DNA of 64,000 nucleotides from Paracoccus fontiphilus (GTDB lineage Bacteria; Pseudomonadota; Alphaproteobacteria; Rhodobacterales; Rhodobacteraceae). Under the pieces are notes generated by a model. It did not search any database. It worked only from the letters and a program-made list of their open reading frames with translations, and was not told the origin of the DNA. Of this stretch, positions 56,810-64,000 are shown in pieces; the first letter of the stretch is position 1; every line of letters starts with the position of its first letter. The stretch lies in assembly GCF_017356265.1 (NCBI RefSeq), contig NZ_JAFNAW010000006.1:1-64000 (forward strand), read 5' to 3'. A program made the position numbers and the translations under genes.

Positions 56810-57693
56810 TCGACCCCGTTGCCCTGTTTCTGCTGCTTCTGTCAGCCTCCACACCCATCCTGTTCGCCGCCCTGGGCGAGTTGGTCGTCGAACGCGCTGG
56901 CGTCCTGAACCTGGGGGTCGAGGGGATGATGATCACCGGCGCCCTGGCCGGGTTCGCCGCCGCCTATCACACGGGCAACCCTTTCCTGGGCTTTGCCGGC
57001 GCCGCCCTCGCGGGCGCGCTGATCGCCCTGCCCTTCGCCGTGCTGACGCAGTTCCTGCTGTCCAACCAGGTCGCCTCCGGCCTTGCCCTGACCCTGTTCG
57101 GCCTGGGCCTTGCCGCGCTGTTCGGCAAGCCCATGGAGGGGGTCAAGGCGCCCGCCATGTCGCCCGGTCCGCTGGGCCTGAACTGGATCGTCTGGCTGGG
57201 CCTGCTGATGGTGCCCGCGATCTGGTGGTTCCTGAACCGGTCCCGCGCGGGGCTGATCCTGCGCGGCGTGGGCGAGAACCACGACGCGGCCCATGCGCTT
57301 GGCTATGACGTGCGGCGCGTGCGCATCGCGGCCATCGCCTTCGGCGGGGCGATGGCGGGCATTGGCGGGGCGTTCATCTCCATTTCCACGGTACTGCAAT
57401 GGACCGAGGGGATGACGGCGGGCGCGGGCTGGATCGCGCTGGCCATCGTGGTCTTTTCCAACTGGACCGCGCCGGGCGTGCTGGCGGGGGCATGGCTGTT
57501 CGGCGGCGTCACCGTGCTGCAACTGCGCCTGCAGGCGGCGGGCGTCCGGGTGCCGGTGCAACTGCTGTCGATGGCGCCATACCTCGCGACGATCATCGTG
57601 CTGGTGGCGATCTCCGCCCGGCAGAAGTTCAGCCGCCGCGCGGGCGGCACCGCGCCCGGATCGCTGGGACAGGATTTCCACGCCCTGCGCTGA
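56806..57693 (+). CDS. Nucleoside/purine ABC transporter permease 2
   Basis: A 295-residue NupQ-like permease with ~8 helices. FAALGELVVERAGVLNLGVEGMMITGAL and RGVGENHDAAHALGYDVRRVRIAAIAFGGAMAGIGGAF are the family signatures, the latter being the coupling-helix region that contacts the ATPase. It overlaps permease 1 and ends 25 bases before the binding protein. Confidence 0.92.
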   Translation: MIDPVALFLLLLSASTPILFAALGELVVERAGVLNLGVEGMMITGALAGFAAAYHTGNPFLGFAGAALAGALIALPFAVLTQFLLSNQVASGLALTLFGLGLAALFGKPMEGVKAPAMSPGPLGLNWIVWLGLLMVPAIWWFLNRSRAGLILRGVGENHDAAHALGYDVRRVRIAAIAFGGAMAGIGGAFISISTVLQWTEGMTAGAGWIALAIVVFSNWTAPGVLAGAWLFGGVTVLQLRLQAAGVRVPVQLLSMAPYLATIIVLVAISARQKFSRRAGGTAPGSLGQDFHALR

Positions 57694-57718
57694 AGCCGGG
57701 CTTATCAGAGAGGACCGA

Positions 57719-58798
57719 ATGAACCGCAGACAGCTTATCGCCAGCGTCGCCGCCCTGACGACGATCAGCCTTGCCGCGCCCACCTGGGCACAGGACGAGC
57801 CGCTGAAGGTCGGCTTCATCTATGTCGGCCCCGTGGGCGACGGCGGCTGGACCTATCAGCACGACCAGGGCCGCCTTGCGGTCGAGGCGGAATACGGCGA
57901 CCGCGTGGAAACCACCTTCATCGAAAGCGTGCCCGAAGGGGCGGACGCCGAACGCGCCATCACCCAACTGGCATTGGCCGGAAACAAGCTGATCTTCACG
58001 ACCAGCTTCGGCTTCATGGACCCGACCATCAACGTCGCGGCCAAGTTCCCGGACATCAAGTTCGAACACGCCACCGGCTACAAGCGGGCCGAGAACGTCG
58101 CGACCTACGACGCGCGCTTCTACGAAGGCCGCGCGGTGATCGGCACCATCGCGGGCCGAATGACCAAGTCGAACAAGATCGGCTATATCGGGTCGTTCCC
58201 GATCCCCGAGGTGATCCAGGGCATCAACAGCAGCTTCATCCACGCCCGCAAGGTGAACCCGGACGTGGAAATGAAGGTCGTCTGGGCCTATAGCTGGTTC
58301 GACCCGGCGAAAGAGGCCGACGCCGCCGCCGCCCTGCTGGCCGAAGGCGTTGACGTGATCCTGCAGCACACCGATTCGACCGCCCCGCTGGCCAAGGCCC
58401 AGGAAGCAGGCGCCATCGGCTTCGGTCAGGCCAGCGACATGGCGGCCTTCGCCCCCACGCCGCGCGTGTCGTCCATTGTCGACAACTGGGCACCCTACTA
58501 CATCAAGCGCGTGGGCCAGGTTCTTGACGGCACCTGGACCTCGGAGGCCACTTGGGCCGGCATCGGCGACGGAGAGGTCGTGATCGGCGACATCACCGAC
58601 GCCGTCCCCGCCGAGGTCAAGGCCGAGGCCGAGGCCCTGCGCGACAGGATCGGCGCGGGCGAATACCATCCCTTCACGGGCCCGCTGAACAAGGCCGACG
58701 GCAGCGTCTGGCTGGCGGAAGGCCAGACCGCGACCGATCAGGATCTGTCGGGCATGAACTTCTTCGTCGAAGGGATTTCGGCCGAACTTCCGCAATAG
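57719..58798 (+). CDS. BMP-family ABC transporter substrate-binding protein
   Basis: Periplasmic binding protein of the basic-membrane-protein (PnrA/BmpA) family, which bind purine nucleosides or bases. The 359-residue precursor has a signal peptide (MNRRQLIASVAALTTISLAAPTWA), followed by VGFIYVGPVGDGGWTYQHDQGR, the segment that contacts the base, IFTTSFGFMDP and GYIGSFPIPEVIQGINSSF. Ending with LSGMNFFVEGISAELPQ. Last gene of the four-gene operon; apt at 17 kb would use adenine imported this way. Confidence 0.94.
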   Translation: MNRRQLIASVAALTTISLAAPTWAQDEPLKVGFIYVGPVGDGGWTYQHDQGRLAVEAEYGDRVETTFIESVPEGADAERAITQLALAGNKLIFTTSFGFMDPTINVAAKFPDIKFEHATGYKRAENVATYDARFYEGRAVIGTIAGRMTKSNKIGYIGSFPIPEVIQGINSSFIHARKVNPDVEMKVVWAYSWFDPAKEADAAAALLAEGVDVILQHTDSTAPLAKAQEAGAIGFGQASDMAAFAPTPRVSSIVDNWAPYYIKRVGQVLDGTWTSEATWAGIGDGEVVIGDITDAVPAEVKAEAEALRDRIGAGEYHPFTGPLNKADGSVWLAEGQTATDQDLSGMNFFVEGISAELPQ

Positions 58799-58808
58799 CA
58801 GGAAGAAG

Positions 58809-58930
58809 ACGGGGGCGCTGCCCCCGTACCCCCGGGATATTTTCTCCAAGGCAAAGACGACGACGCCCCGCTTCCAACCGGAAACGGGGCGCTTTGCCTT
58901 GGACGGTCATCGGCGTCCCCGCCTATACCG
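58809..58930 (+). repeat. Composite intergenic element, copy E (after the nucleoside transporter)
   Basis: Parts in order: hairpin ACGGGGGC/GCCCCCGT (58809-58816 and 58820-58827); CCCCCGGGATATTTTCTCC; a nested hairpin with outer arms CCAAGGCAAAG/CTTTGCCTTGG (58846-58856 and 58892-58902), inner CGCCCCG/CGGGGCG (58864-58870 and 58885-58891) and TTCC/GGAA; then the 28-bp block (58903-58930) shared with 46165-46192. Its first hairpins may terminate the transporter operon. Confidence 0.7.
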
Positions 58931-58972
58931 CTCGTTCAACATGGCGGGTAAAGGCTAAGAGAACGTTTCGCC

Positions 58973-59084
58973 CTTTGCCTTGGCGGAAAATATCCTGCGG
59001 GGTGCGGAGCGCCCGGAAAAAGGTCCAGTGGACCTTTTTCAGCGACGAACGCGCGGCACGCGCGGCGGGGGCGCAAAGCCCCCC
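58973..59084 (-). repeat. Dispersed intergenic element, long form, copy F
   Basis: On the minus strand: GGGGGGC/GCCCCC hairpin (plus 59067-59083), GC-rich spacer, CGCTGAAAAAGGTCC, the 10-bp palindrome AAAAAGGTCC/GGACCTTTTT (plus 59017-59026 and 59030-59039), TCCGGGCGCTCCG, then CCCCGCAGGATATTTTCCG and CCAAGGCAAAG. It matches copy B over ~110 bases and points in the direction of purU. Its CTTTGCCTTGG mirrors copy E. Together E and F fill the 300-base gap between the convergent genes; no ORF is supported here. Confidence 0.7.
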
Positions 59085-59098
59085 TGCCCGGCTGCGGG

Positions 59099-59983
59099 TT
59101 ATCCCATGCGTTCGCTGACATAGCTCCCGGGCGACGGCGGGAACACCACGGTCTTCTCACCGTTCAGGAACACGCGGCCGTGGATATGGGCATGGATCGC
59201 GCGGGCCAGAACCTGCGCCTCGACATCCCGGCCAAGGGACACATAGTCGCCAGGGGATTGCGAATGCGTCACGCGCACCGTGTCCTGTTCGATGATCGGG
59301 CCTTCGTCCAGGTCGGCGGTGACGTAGTGGCTGGTCGCGCCGATCAGCTTCACCCCGCGCTCGTAGGCCTGCTTGTAGGGGTTGGCGCCCTTGAAGGACG
59401 GCAGGAACGAATGGTGGATGTTGATGATCCGGCCCGACATGGCCTGGCACATCTCGTCCGACAGCACCTGCATGTAGCGCGCCAGAACGATCAGTTCCGC
59501 GCCGGTGTCGCGGACGATGCGCATCTGCTCGGCCTCGGCCTGGGCCTTGTTCTCCTTGGTGACGCGGATGCAGTAATAGGGCAGGTCGTGGTTCACGACG
59601 ACCTTCTGATAATCCATGTGGTTGGAAATCACCGCCACGATGTCGATGGGCAGCGCGCCGATCCGCCAGCGGTACAGCAGGTCGTTCAGGCAATGCCCGA
59701 AGCGGCTGACCATGATGATGACCTTTTTCTTGACCGCGTCGTCGCTGAAATCGGCCTCCATCCCGAAGCGTTCGGCGATGGGGGTGATGCCCTGCTGCAA
59801 CGTCTCCAGCGTCGCCCCGCCTTCGGACCGGAAGCTGACGCGCATGAAGAAGCGGCCGGTCTCGCTGTCGTCGAACTGCGCGCTGTCGGTGATGTTGCAG
59901 TCGTGCCCCGCCAGATAGCCGGAAATGGCGGCCACGATCCCGCGGGTCGAGGCGCAGGTGACGCGCAGCGTGTAGCTTTTCAT
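59099..59983 (-). CDS. purU: Formyltetrahydrofolate deformylase
   Basis: Hydrolyses 10-formyl-THF to formate and THF, which balances one-carbon pools. The 294-residue protein has an N-terminal ACT domain (about 1-80, RVTCASTRGIVAAISGYLAGHDCNI) and a formyltransferase-like catalytic domain with IINIHHSFLPSFKGANPY and LIGATSHYVTADLDEGPIIEQD, holding the Asn, His and Asp of the active site. ATG 59983 is chosen; the longer frame from 60097 has no conserved sequence. It stands alone, convergent with the nucleoside transporter. Confidence 0.95.
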   Translation of the reverse strand: MKSYTLRVTCASTRGIVAAISGYLAGHDCNITDSAQFDDSETGRFFMRVSFRSEGGATLETLQQGITPIAERFGMEADFSDDAVKKKVIIMVSRFGHCLNDLLYRWRIGALPIDIVAVISNHMDYQKVVVNHDLPYYCIRVTKENKAQAEAEQMRIVRDTGAELIVLARYMQVLSDEMCQAMSGRIINIHHSFLPSFKGANPYKQAYERGVKLIGATSHYVTADLDEGPIIEQDTVRVTHSQSPGDYVSLGRDVEAQVLARAIHAHIHGRVFLNGEKTVVFPPSPGSYVSERMG

Positions 59984-60062
59984 GTGGGTTCCGCTTCCTT
60001 GGCTGTCCGGGTTCGACAGCATTTCGGACGATTGGCGGACAATGACAATCCTGTTTCCGACA

Positions 60063-60094
60063 CCGCCGGGGGACGCAGCGACATCCCCCGGCGG
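60063..60094 (-). terminator. Hairpin downstream of the M20 gene
   Basis: CCGCCGGGGG (60063-60072) pairs perfectly with CCCCCGGCGG (60085-60094) with a 12-base loop, 8 bases past the M20 stop. It resembles the GGGGG/CCCCC hairpin of the dispersed elements but lacks the GGATATTT part and a T-run. Confidence 0.5.
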
Positions 60095-60102
60095 CAAGGC
60101 AC

Positions 60103-61269
60103 TCAGGCGGCGGGCATCCGAGCCTCGACCATGCCGGCATACCAGCTTGACCCCGCCGGGATCGCGTCGTCGTTGAAGTTGTAGGCCGGGTGATGGACCA
60201 TCGCCGTGTCGCCGTTGCCCACGAAGATGTAGGCGCCGGGCTTTTCGTTCAGCATATAGCTGAAATCCTCGCCACCCATCATCGGCTGCATGGACAGGTT
60301 CACGTCTCCCGCAATGTCGCGCGCCACGTCGGCGGCCCAGACGGTCGCTTCCTCGTCGTTCATGGTGACCGGATAGCCGCGCTGGTAATCGACCTGCGCG
60401 GTGGCGCCCATGGCGGCGGCGATGTTGGTGGCGACGCGGGTGATGCCTTCCTGAAGCTGGTCGCGCACGGCGGGGTCAAGGCTGCGGGCCGTGCCCTTCA
60501 GCTTGACGACCTGCGGGATCACGTTATGCGCGGTCGAATCCGTGGACACGACGCAGACCGAGACCACGGCGTTCTTCAGCGGGTCGATGTTGCGCGACAC
60601 GATGGACTGCAGGGCCACGATGATCTGCGCCGCCGTCAGCGTGGTGTCGATGCATTCGTGGGGCTTGGCGGCGTGCCCGCCCTTGCCGGTCACGATGATG
60701 TCGAACTGGTCGGCGGCGGCCATCATCGCCCCCGGCTTGATCGAGAAGCTGCCGACCGGCATTCCGGGCATGTTGTGCATCCCGTAGAATTCCTGGATGT
60801 TCCAGCGGGTCACGAGACCGTCGCGGACCATCGCGTCGCCGCCCCCGCCGCCTTCCTCGGCCGGCTGGAAGATCACCACGGCGGTGCCGTCGAAATTGCG
60901 CGTCTCGGCCAGGTATTTGGCGGCGCCCAGCAGCATGGCGGTATGGCCGTCATGCCCGCAGGCGTGCATCTTGCCCGGCGTTCTGGACGCATAGTCCAGG
61001 CCCGTCTGCTCGATGATCGGCAGGGCGTCCATGTCGGCGCGCAAGCCCACCACGCGGCCCTTGCTGTCGGTCTTGCCCCTGATGACGCCCACGACCCCGG
61101 TTTGCCCCACCCCCTCGACCACCTCGTCGCAGCCGAAGCCGCGCAGCAGCTCGGCCACGCGGCCCGCGGTGCGGTGAACGTCATAAAGCAGTTCGGGATG
61201 TTCGTGGAAATCGCGGCGCCAGGCGGTGATCTCGGGCAGCAGTTCGGCAAAGCGGTTCTTGACGGGCAT
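60103..61269 (-). CDS. M20-family amidohydrolase (hippurate hydrolase/aminoacylase type)
   Basis: A 388-residue dinuclear metallohydrolase that cleaves N-acyl amino acids or similar amides. RRDFHEHPELLYDVHRT opens the fold; the metal site is in GKMHACGHDGHTAML (Cys104, His106) with FQPAEEGGGGGDAM following and GGEDFSYML near the C-terminus. The lid domain is in between (GKGGHAAKPHECIDTT). The substrate is unknown; hippurate hydrolase and N-acyl-amino-acid hydrolase are the nearest precedents. It is the last gene before the oxidoreductase remnant and the peptide transporter genes, on the same strand. Confidence 0.9.
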   Translation of the reverse strand: MPVKNRFAELLPEITAWRRDFHEHPELLYDVHRTAGRVAELLRGFGCDEVVEGVGQTGVVGVIRGKTDSKGRVVGLRADMDALPIIEQTGLDYASRTPGKMHACGHDGHTAMLLGAAKYLAETRNFDGTAVVIFQPAEEGGGGGDAMVRDGLVTRWNIQEFYGMHNMPGMPVGSFSIKPGAMMAAADQFDIIVTGKGGHAAKPHECIDTTLTAAQIIVALQSIVSRNIDPLKNAVVSVCVVSTDSTAHNVIPQVVKLKGTARSLDPAVRDQLQEGITRVATNIAAAMGATAQVDYQRGYPVTMNDEEATVWAADVARDIAGDVNLSMQPMMGGEDFSYMLNEKPGAYIFVGNGDTAMVHHPAYNFNDDAIPAGSSWYAGMVEARMPAA

Positions 61270-61334
61270 GGTTCATCTCCTTCGCGGACGCAGGGTGGAC
61301 CCTTTGTGCAGACTGCGCAAGTCGTCCGATGAGG

Positions 61335-61661
61335 CTAAAGGCCAGGCCCCAGCACGACGGGCGAACCGTCCGAGAACCGGTCCTGGCCGAACCGCATCTG
61401 GTCATGTCCGGGTTCACGACCCTGGATCAGCCGCGACATGACATGGCCCGCGCCCGGCCCGATGCCGGAGCCGTGGTCCGACAGGCCCGGCGCGATGAAG
61501 AACCCGGGAATCGCCTTTCGTCCAGCACCGGCACCTGGTCGGGCGTGGTGTCGATCATGCCGGCCAAGGCGATGCCGCCGCCGATCACCACCACGTCGGC
61601 GGCGTCCGGCAAGGGCGCGCGGAACTGCGGTGCCGCATCGGCGGCAATCGGCGGCCCTGCA
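61335..61661 (-). pseudogene. Remnant of a DadA-like FAD-dependent oxidoreductase gene
   Basis: On the minus strand the N-terminal FAD-binding segment PDAADVVVIGGGIA runs in the same frame straight into LAGMIDTTPDQVPVLDE, which belongs near the C-terminus of such enzymes, so roughly 300 internal residues are missing. After DER the frame breaks; one base less than expected is present, and the next frame reads PGFFIAPGLSDHGSGIGPGAGHVMSRLIQG and ends at TAG (61335-61337). Amino-acid or glycine-oxidase-type activity would have been likely. It lies directly after the peptide ABC gene. Confidence 0.8.
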
Positions 61662-63494
61662 TCAGTGATGCGTCGCCGGTTCGACCAGAACCTTGTGGCC
61701 CGGCGCGACCTCGCGATAGACCGAGGGCAGGGCCCGATAGTCCACCGGATGGATCGGCGAGGGGATCGGCTTGAAGTTCAGATCCTCGCTGATCTTCTTC
61801 TGCCGGGGATCGGCCACGGGCACGGCGGCCATCAACTGCCGGGTATAGCCATGCTGCGGATTCTCGAACACCTGCCGGCGGGTGCCGATTTCCACGATGC
61901 GGCCCAGATACATGACGCCGACATGGTGGCTGACGCGTTCGACCACGGCCATGTCGTGGCTGATGAACAGCATGGAAATGCCAAGGTCCCCCTGCAGTTC
62001 CATCAGCAGGTTCAAGACCTGCGCCTGGACCGACACGTCCAGCGCCGACACCGCCTCGTCCGCGATGATCAGCTTGGGGTTCAGGGCCAGCGCGCGGGCG
62101 ATGGCGATGCGCTGTCGCTGGCCGCCCGACATCTCGTGCGGATAGCGGCGCATGAAGCTGCGGGGCAGTTCCACCCGGTCGAACAGCGCGGCGATGCGGT
62201 CGCGGCGTTCCGACCGGCTGCCGATGCCAAAGTTCTCCATCGGCTCGGCCACCTGGTCATACAGCTTCATGTGCGGGTCGAGGCTGGCGAAGGGGTCCTG
62301 GAAGATCATCTGCATGTCGCGGCGCGCGCGGCGCAACTCGCCGGGCGACAGGGCCAGGATGTCGGTCCCGCCCAGGTTGACCTTGCCGGATTCCGGCTCC
62401 ACTAGCCGCAGGATCGACCGCCCGCAGGTGGATTTCCCGCAGCCGGATTCGCCCACCAGCGACAGGGTCTCGCCCGCGTTGATGGTGAAGCTGACATCCT
62501 CGACGGCGTGGACGCGCGCGACCGTGCGGCGCAGCAGGCCCCCCTTGACCGCGAAGCGGGTGGTCAGGCCCTCCACCGTCAGCAAGGGCTTGGGATCGGC
62601 GACGATGATCGGTTCCGGCGCGCCGACGGTGCCGTCGCGCATCAGGCGCATCCGTTCGGGGGCGGGCTTGCCGGTCATCTCGCCCAGGCGCGGCACGGCG
62701 GCCAGCAGCATCTTGGTGTAATCCTCGCGCGGGTTTTCGAAAACCTGCTCGACCGGGCCTTCCTCGACCTTGTTGCCGCGATACATGACGACCACGCGGT
62801 CGGCCATCTGGGCCACCACGGCCATGTCATGCGTGATGAACAGGACCGCGATCCGCTTTTCGCGCTTCAGCCGGTCGATCAGCGCCAGGATCTCGGCCTG
62901 GATGGTCACGTCCAGCGCGGTCGTGGGTTCGTCGCAGATCAGCAGGCGCGGCTCGCAGGCCATGGCGATGGCGATCACGACGCGCTGGCGCATCCCGCCC
63001 GACAGTTCGTGCGGATACTGGTCCATGCGGCGCTCGGGCTCGGGGATGCGGACCTGGCGCAGGATCTCCAGCGCGCGGGCGCGGGCTTGGGCCTTGGTCA
63101 TGCCGCGATGGACCATCAGCCCTTCGGTCAGCTGGTCGCCCACGGTGAAGACCGGGTTCAGCGCGGTCATCGGTTCCTGGAAGATCATGCCGATCTGGTT
63201 GCCGCGGATGTCGCGCATCGCGGCGCGAGGCTGCTGCGCCAGGTCGATGGCCCGCCCGTCGCCTCCATCGAACATCAGCCGCCCGCCCGCGATGGTGCCG
63301 CCGCCGAACTCCACCAGCCGCATCAGCGACAGCGAGCTGACCGACTTGCCCGACCCGGATTCACCCACCACGCAGACGCATTCGCCCGGATTGATGGAAA
63401 AGCTGACATCCTTGACGCCAACGACGACGCCATCGCCGGTCTCGAACTCGACCCGGAGTTTTTCAATGGAAACAAGCGGATTGTCGTCCAGCAT
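61662..63494 (-). CDS. Peptide ABC transporter ATP-binding protein, fused DppD-DppF type
   Basis: A 610-residue protein with two complete Opp/Dpp ATPases in one chain. First half: Walker A GESGSGKS at 44-51, IFQEPMTALNP, LSGGMRQRV and CDEPTTALD. Second half: GESGCGKST near 360, IFQDPFASLDP, MSGGQRQRI and ADEAVSALD. Each half keeps its own catalytic residues and ends in an Opp-type C-terminal extension. ATG 63494 starts it. It is divergent from the binding protein at 63749; the permeases are not in the window. GsiA-like glutathione or dipeptide import is possible. Confidence 0.93.
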   Translation of the reverse strand: MLDDNPLVSIEKLRVEFETGDGVVVGVKDVSFSINPGECVCVVGESGSGKSVSSLSLMRLVEFGGGTIAGGRLMFDGGDGRAIDLAQQPRAAMRDIRGNQIGMIFQEPMTALNPVFTVGDQLTEGLMVHRGMTKAQARARALEILRQVRIPEPERRMDQYPHELSGGMRQRVVIAIAMACEPRLLICDEPTTALDVTIQAEILALIDRLKREKRIAVLFITHDMAVVAQMADRVVVMYRGNKVEEGPVEQVFENPREDYTKMLLAAVPRLGEMTGKPAPERMRLMRDGTVGAPEPIIVADPKPLLTVEGLTTRFAVKGGLLRRTVARVHAVEDVSFTINAGETLSLVGESGCGKSTCGRSILRLVEPESGKVNLGGTDILALSPGELRRARRDMQMIFQDPFASLDPHMKLYDQVAEPMENFGIGSRSERRDRIAALFDRVELPRSFMRRYPHEMSGGQRQRIAIARALALNPKLIIADEAVSALDVSVQAQVLNLLMELQGDLGISMLFISHDMAVVERVSHHVGVMYLGRIVEIGTRRQVFENPQHGYTRQLMAAVPVADPRQKKISEDLNFKPIPSPIHPVDYRALPSVYREVAPGHKVLVEPATHH

Positions 63495-63748
63495 CCTGCG
63501 GCCCCCGGCTTTGCCTTTCCCGAAGGCTAGCGGGCAGGACCGAAATGTCAAAGCTGAAAGAACCGGCGGGACGTTGCGTGATAAGGCTTGCTTTCCAAAT
63601 GGGCTTCGATTGAAACTGATCCCATTCCGCGGGGACTGCAGGACAGTACGACGCCCGAATGAACCAAGGGAAACAAGAACATAAGCCCGCCAAGGGCCAA
63701 GCCGTTCTGGCCCGACCCGCGGGTCGCAACTTCCGACAGGAGAGATTG
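63495..63748. promoter_or_regulatory. Divergent gap between peptide ABC ATPase and binding-protein genes
   Basis: This 254-base region must contain both promoters. I see no clear consensus pair, hairpin or operator; only the ribosome site CAGGAGAG before the ATG at 63749 is firm. Confidence 0.5.
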
Positions 63749-64000
63749 ATGAAGCTGAAGACACTGCTGATGGGCGCGGCCGCCACCCTGGCGCTGGCGC
63801 CTGCCGCGATGGCCGAACGGGGCAGCGACGGCGCGCTGAACATCATCATGTGGCAGGCGCCGTCCACGATGAACCCCTACCTTTCGGGGGGCACGAAGGA
63901 GCTGATCTCGTCGTCGATGACGCTGGAGCCCTTGGCCGGCATGACGCCCGAGGGCGAGCATTACACCCGCCTTGCGGCCGAAATCCCGACGCTGGAAAAC
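63749..64000 (+). CDS. Peptide ABC transporter substrate-binding protein (5' part only)
   Basis: The first 84 residues are visible. A signal peptide (MKLKTLLMGAAATLALAPAAMA) is followed by ERGSDGALNIIMWQAPSTMNPYLSGGTKELISSSMTLEPLAG, the start of an SBP_bac_5 (OppA/DppA) domain. AGGAG lies 6 bases before ATG 63749. The gene runs off the right edge. Its divergent neighbour encodes the matching fused ATPase. Confidence 0.88.
   Translation, partial: MKLKTLLMGAAATLALAPAAMAERGSDGALNIIMWQAPSTMNPYLSGGTKELISSSMTLEPLAGMTPEGEHYTRLAAEIPTLEN

Overview
The window is high-GC, gene-dense chromosomal DNA from an alphaproteobacterium of the Rhodobacteraceae, most likely Paracoccus or a close relative. This is inferred from the protein content, not from a database search. 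The supporting content is MipZ, the ethylmalonyl-CoA pathway pair ccrA/ecm transcribed divergently, the Paracoccus-type aa3 oxidase cluster ctaC-ctaB-coxF-ctaG-ctaE-surf1, a complete tol-pal cluster followed by tilS and ftsH, and the ffh-rpsP-rimM-trmD-rplS-rpmE block. About 60 protein genes are supported. No rRNA, tRNA or CRISPR array was seen.

Layout. 1-4.9 kb: end of an RND efflux adaptor gene, mipZ, a small unknown gene, an EamA transporter, an AhpD-like protein, and a LysR regulator divergent from an azoreductase. 5-9.3 kb: SRP54 (ffh), a chorismate mutase and the ribosomal/tRNA-modification operon, bounded by clear terminators. 9.4-13.5 kb: ecm and ccrA back to back around a shared regulatory gap, then two tandem paralogous genes for tiny four-cysteine proteins. 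13.6-21.2 kb: a RecD-like helicase, an EcsC protein, acetyltransferases, a flavin reductase, apt, a GlcD-type oxidase and an M16 peptidase. 21.2-26.8 kb: thrC and the cytochrome aa3 oxidase cluster on the minus strand. 27-34.5 kb: tldD, dprA, topA, a PAS-LuxR regulator and a 3-oxoacid CoA-transferase pair. 34.6-46.1 kb: an unknown gene coupled to ybgC, tolQRAB-pal-cpoB, tilS, ftsH, a second chorismate mutase and folD. 46.1-47.4 kb: a decayed IS630-family element. 47.5-54.1 kb: ruvC-ruvA-htpX-ruvB and dnaE on the minus strand. 54.2-58.8 kb: a BMP-type (purine) nucleoside ABC transporter. 59-64 kb: purU, an M20 amidohydrolase, the remnant of an FAD oxidoreductase gene, a fused two-ATPase peptide ABC gene, and the start of its divergent binding protein.

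The genes are mostly housekeeping: protein targeting, translation, envelope integrity, respiration, recombination and C2/C4 carbon assimilation. The less ordinary content is in the spaces between them. A dispersed structured element recurs at gene ends: a GGGGGC/GCCCCC hairpin, often a second hairpin, then a GGATATTT-like core and CCAAG. It appears in at least seven places. Two copies carry a further conserved 28-bp block and a hairpin whose arms differ in sequence but keep their pairing. Two other copies share a ~110-bp long form. These elements, the tandem four-cysteine protein pair and the probable operators between ecm and ccrA are the best candidates for undescribed biology here.
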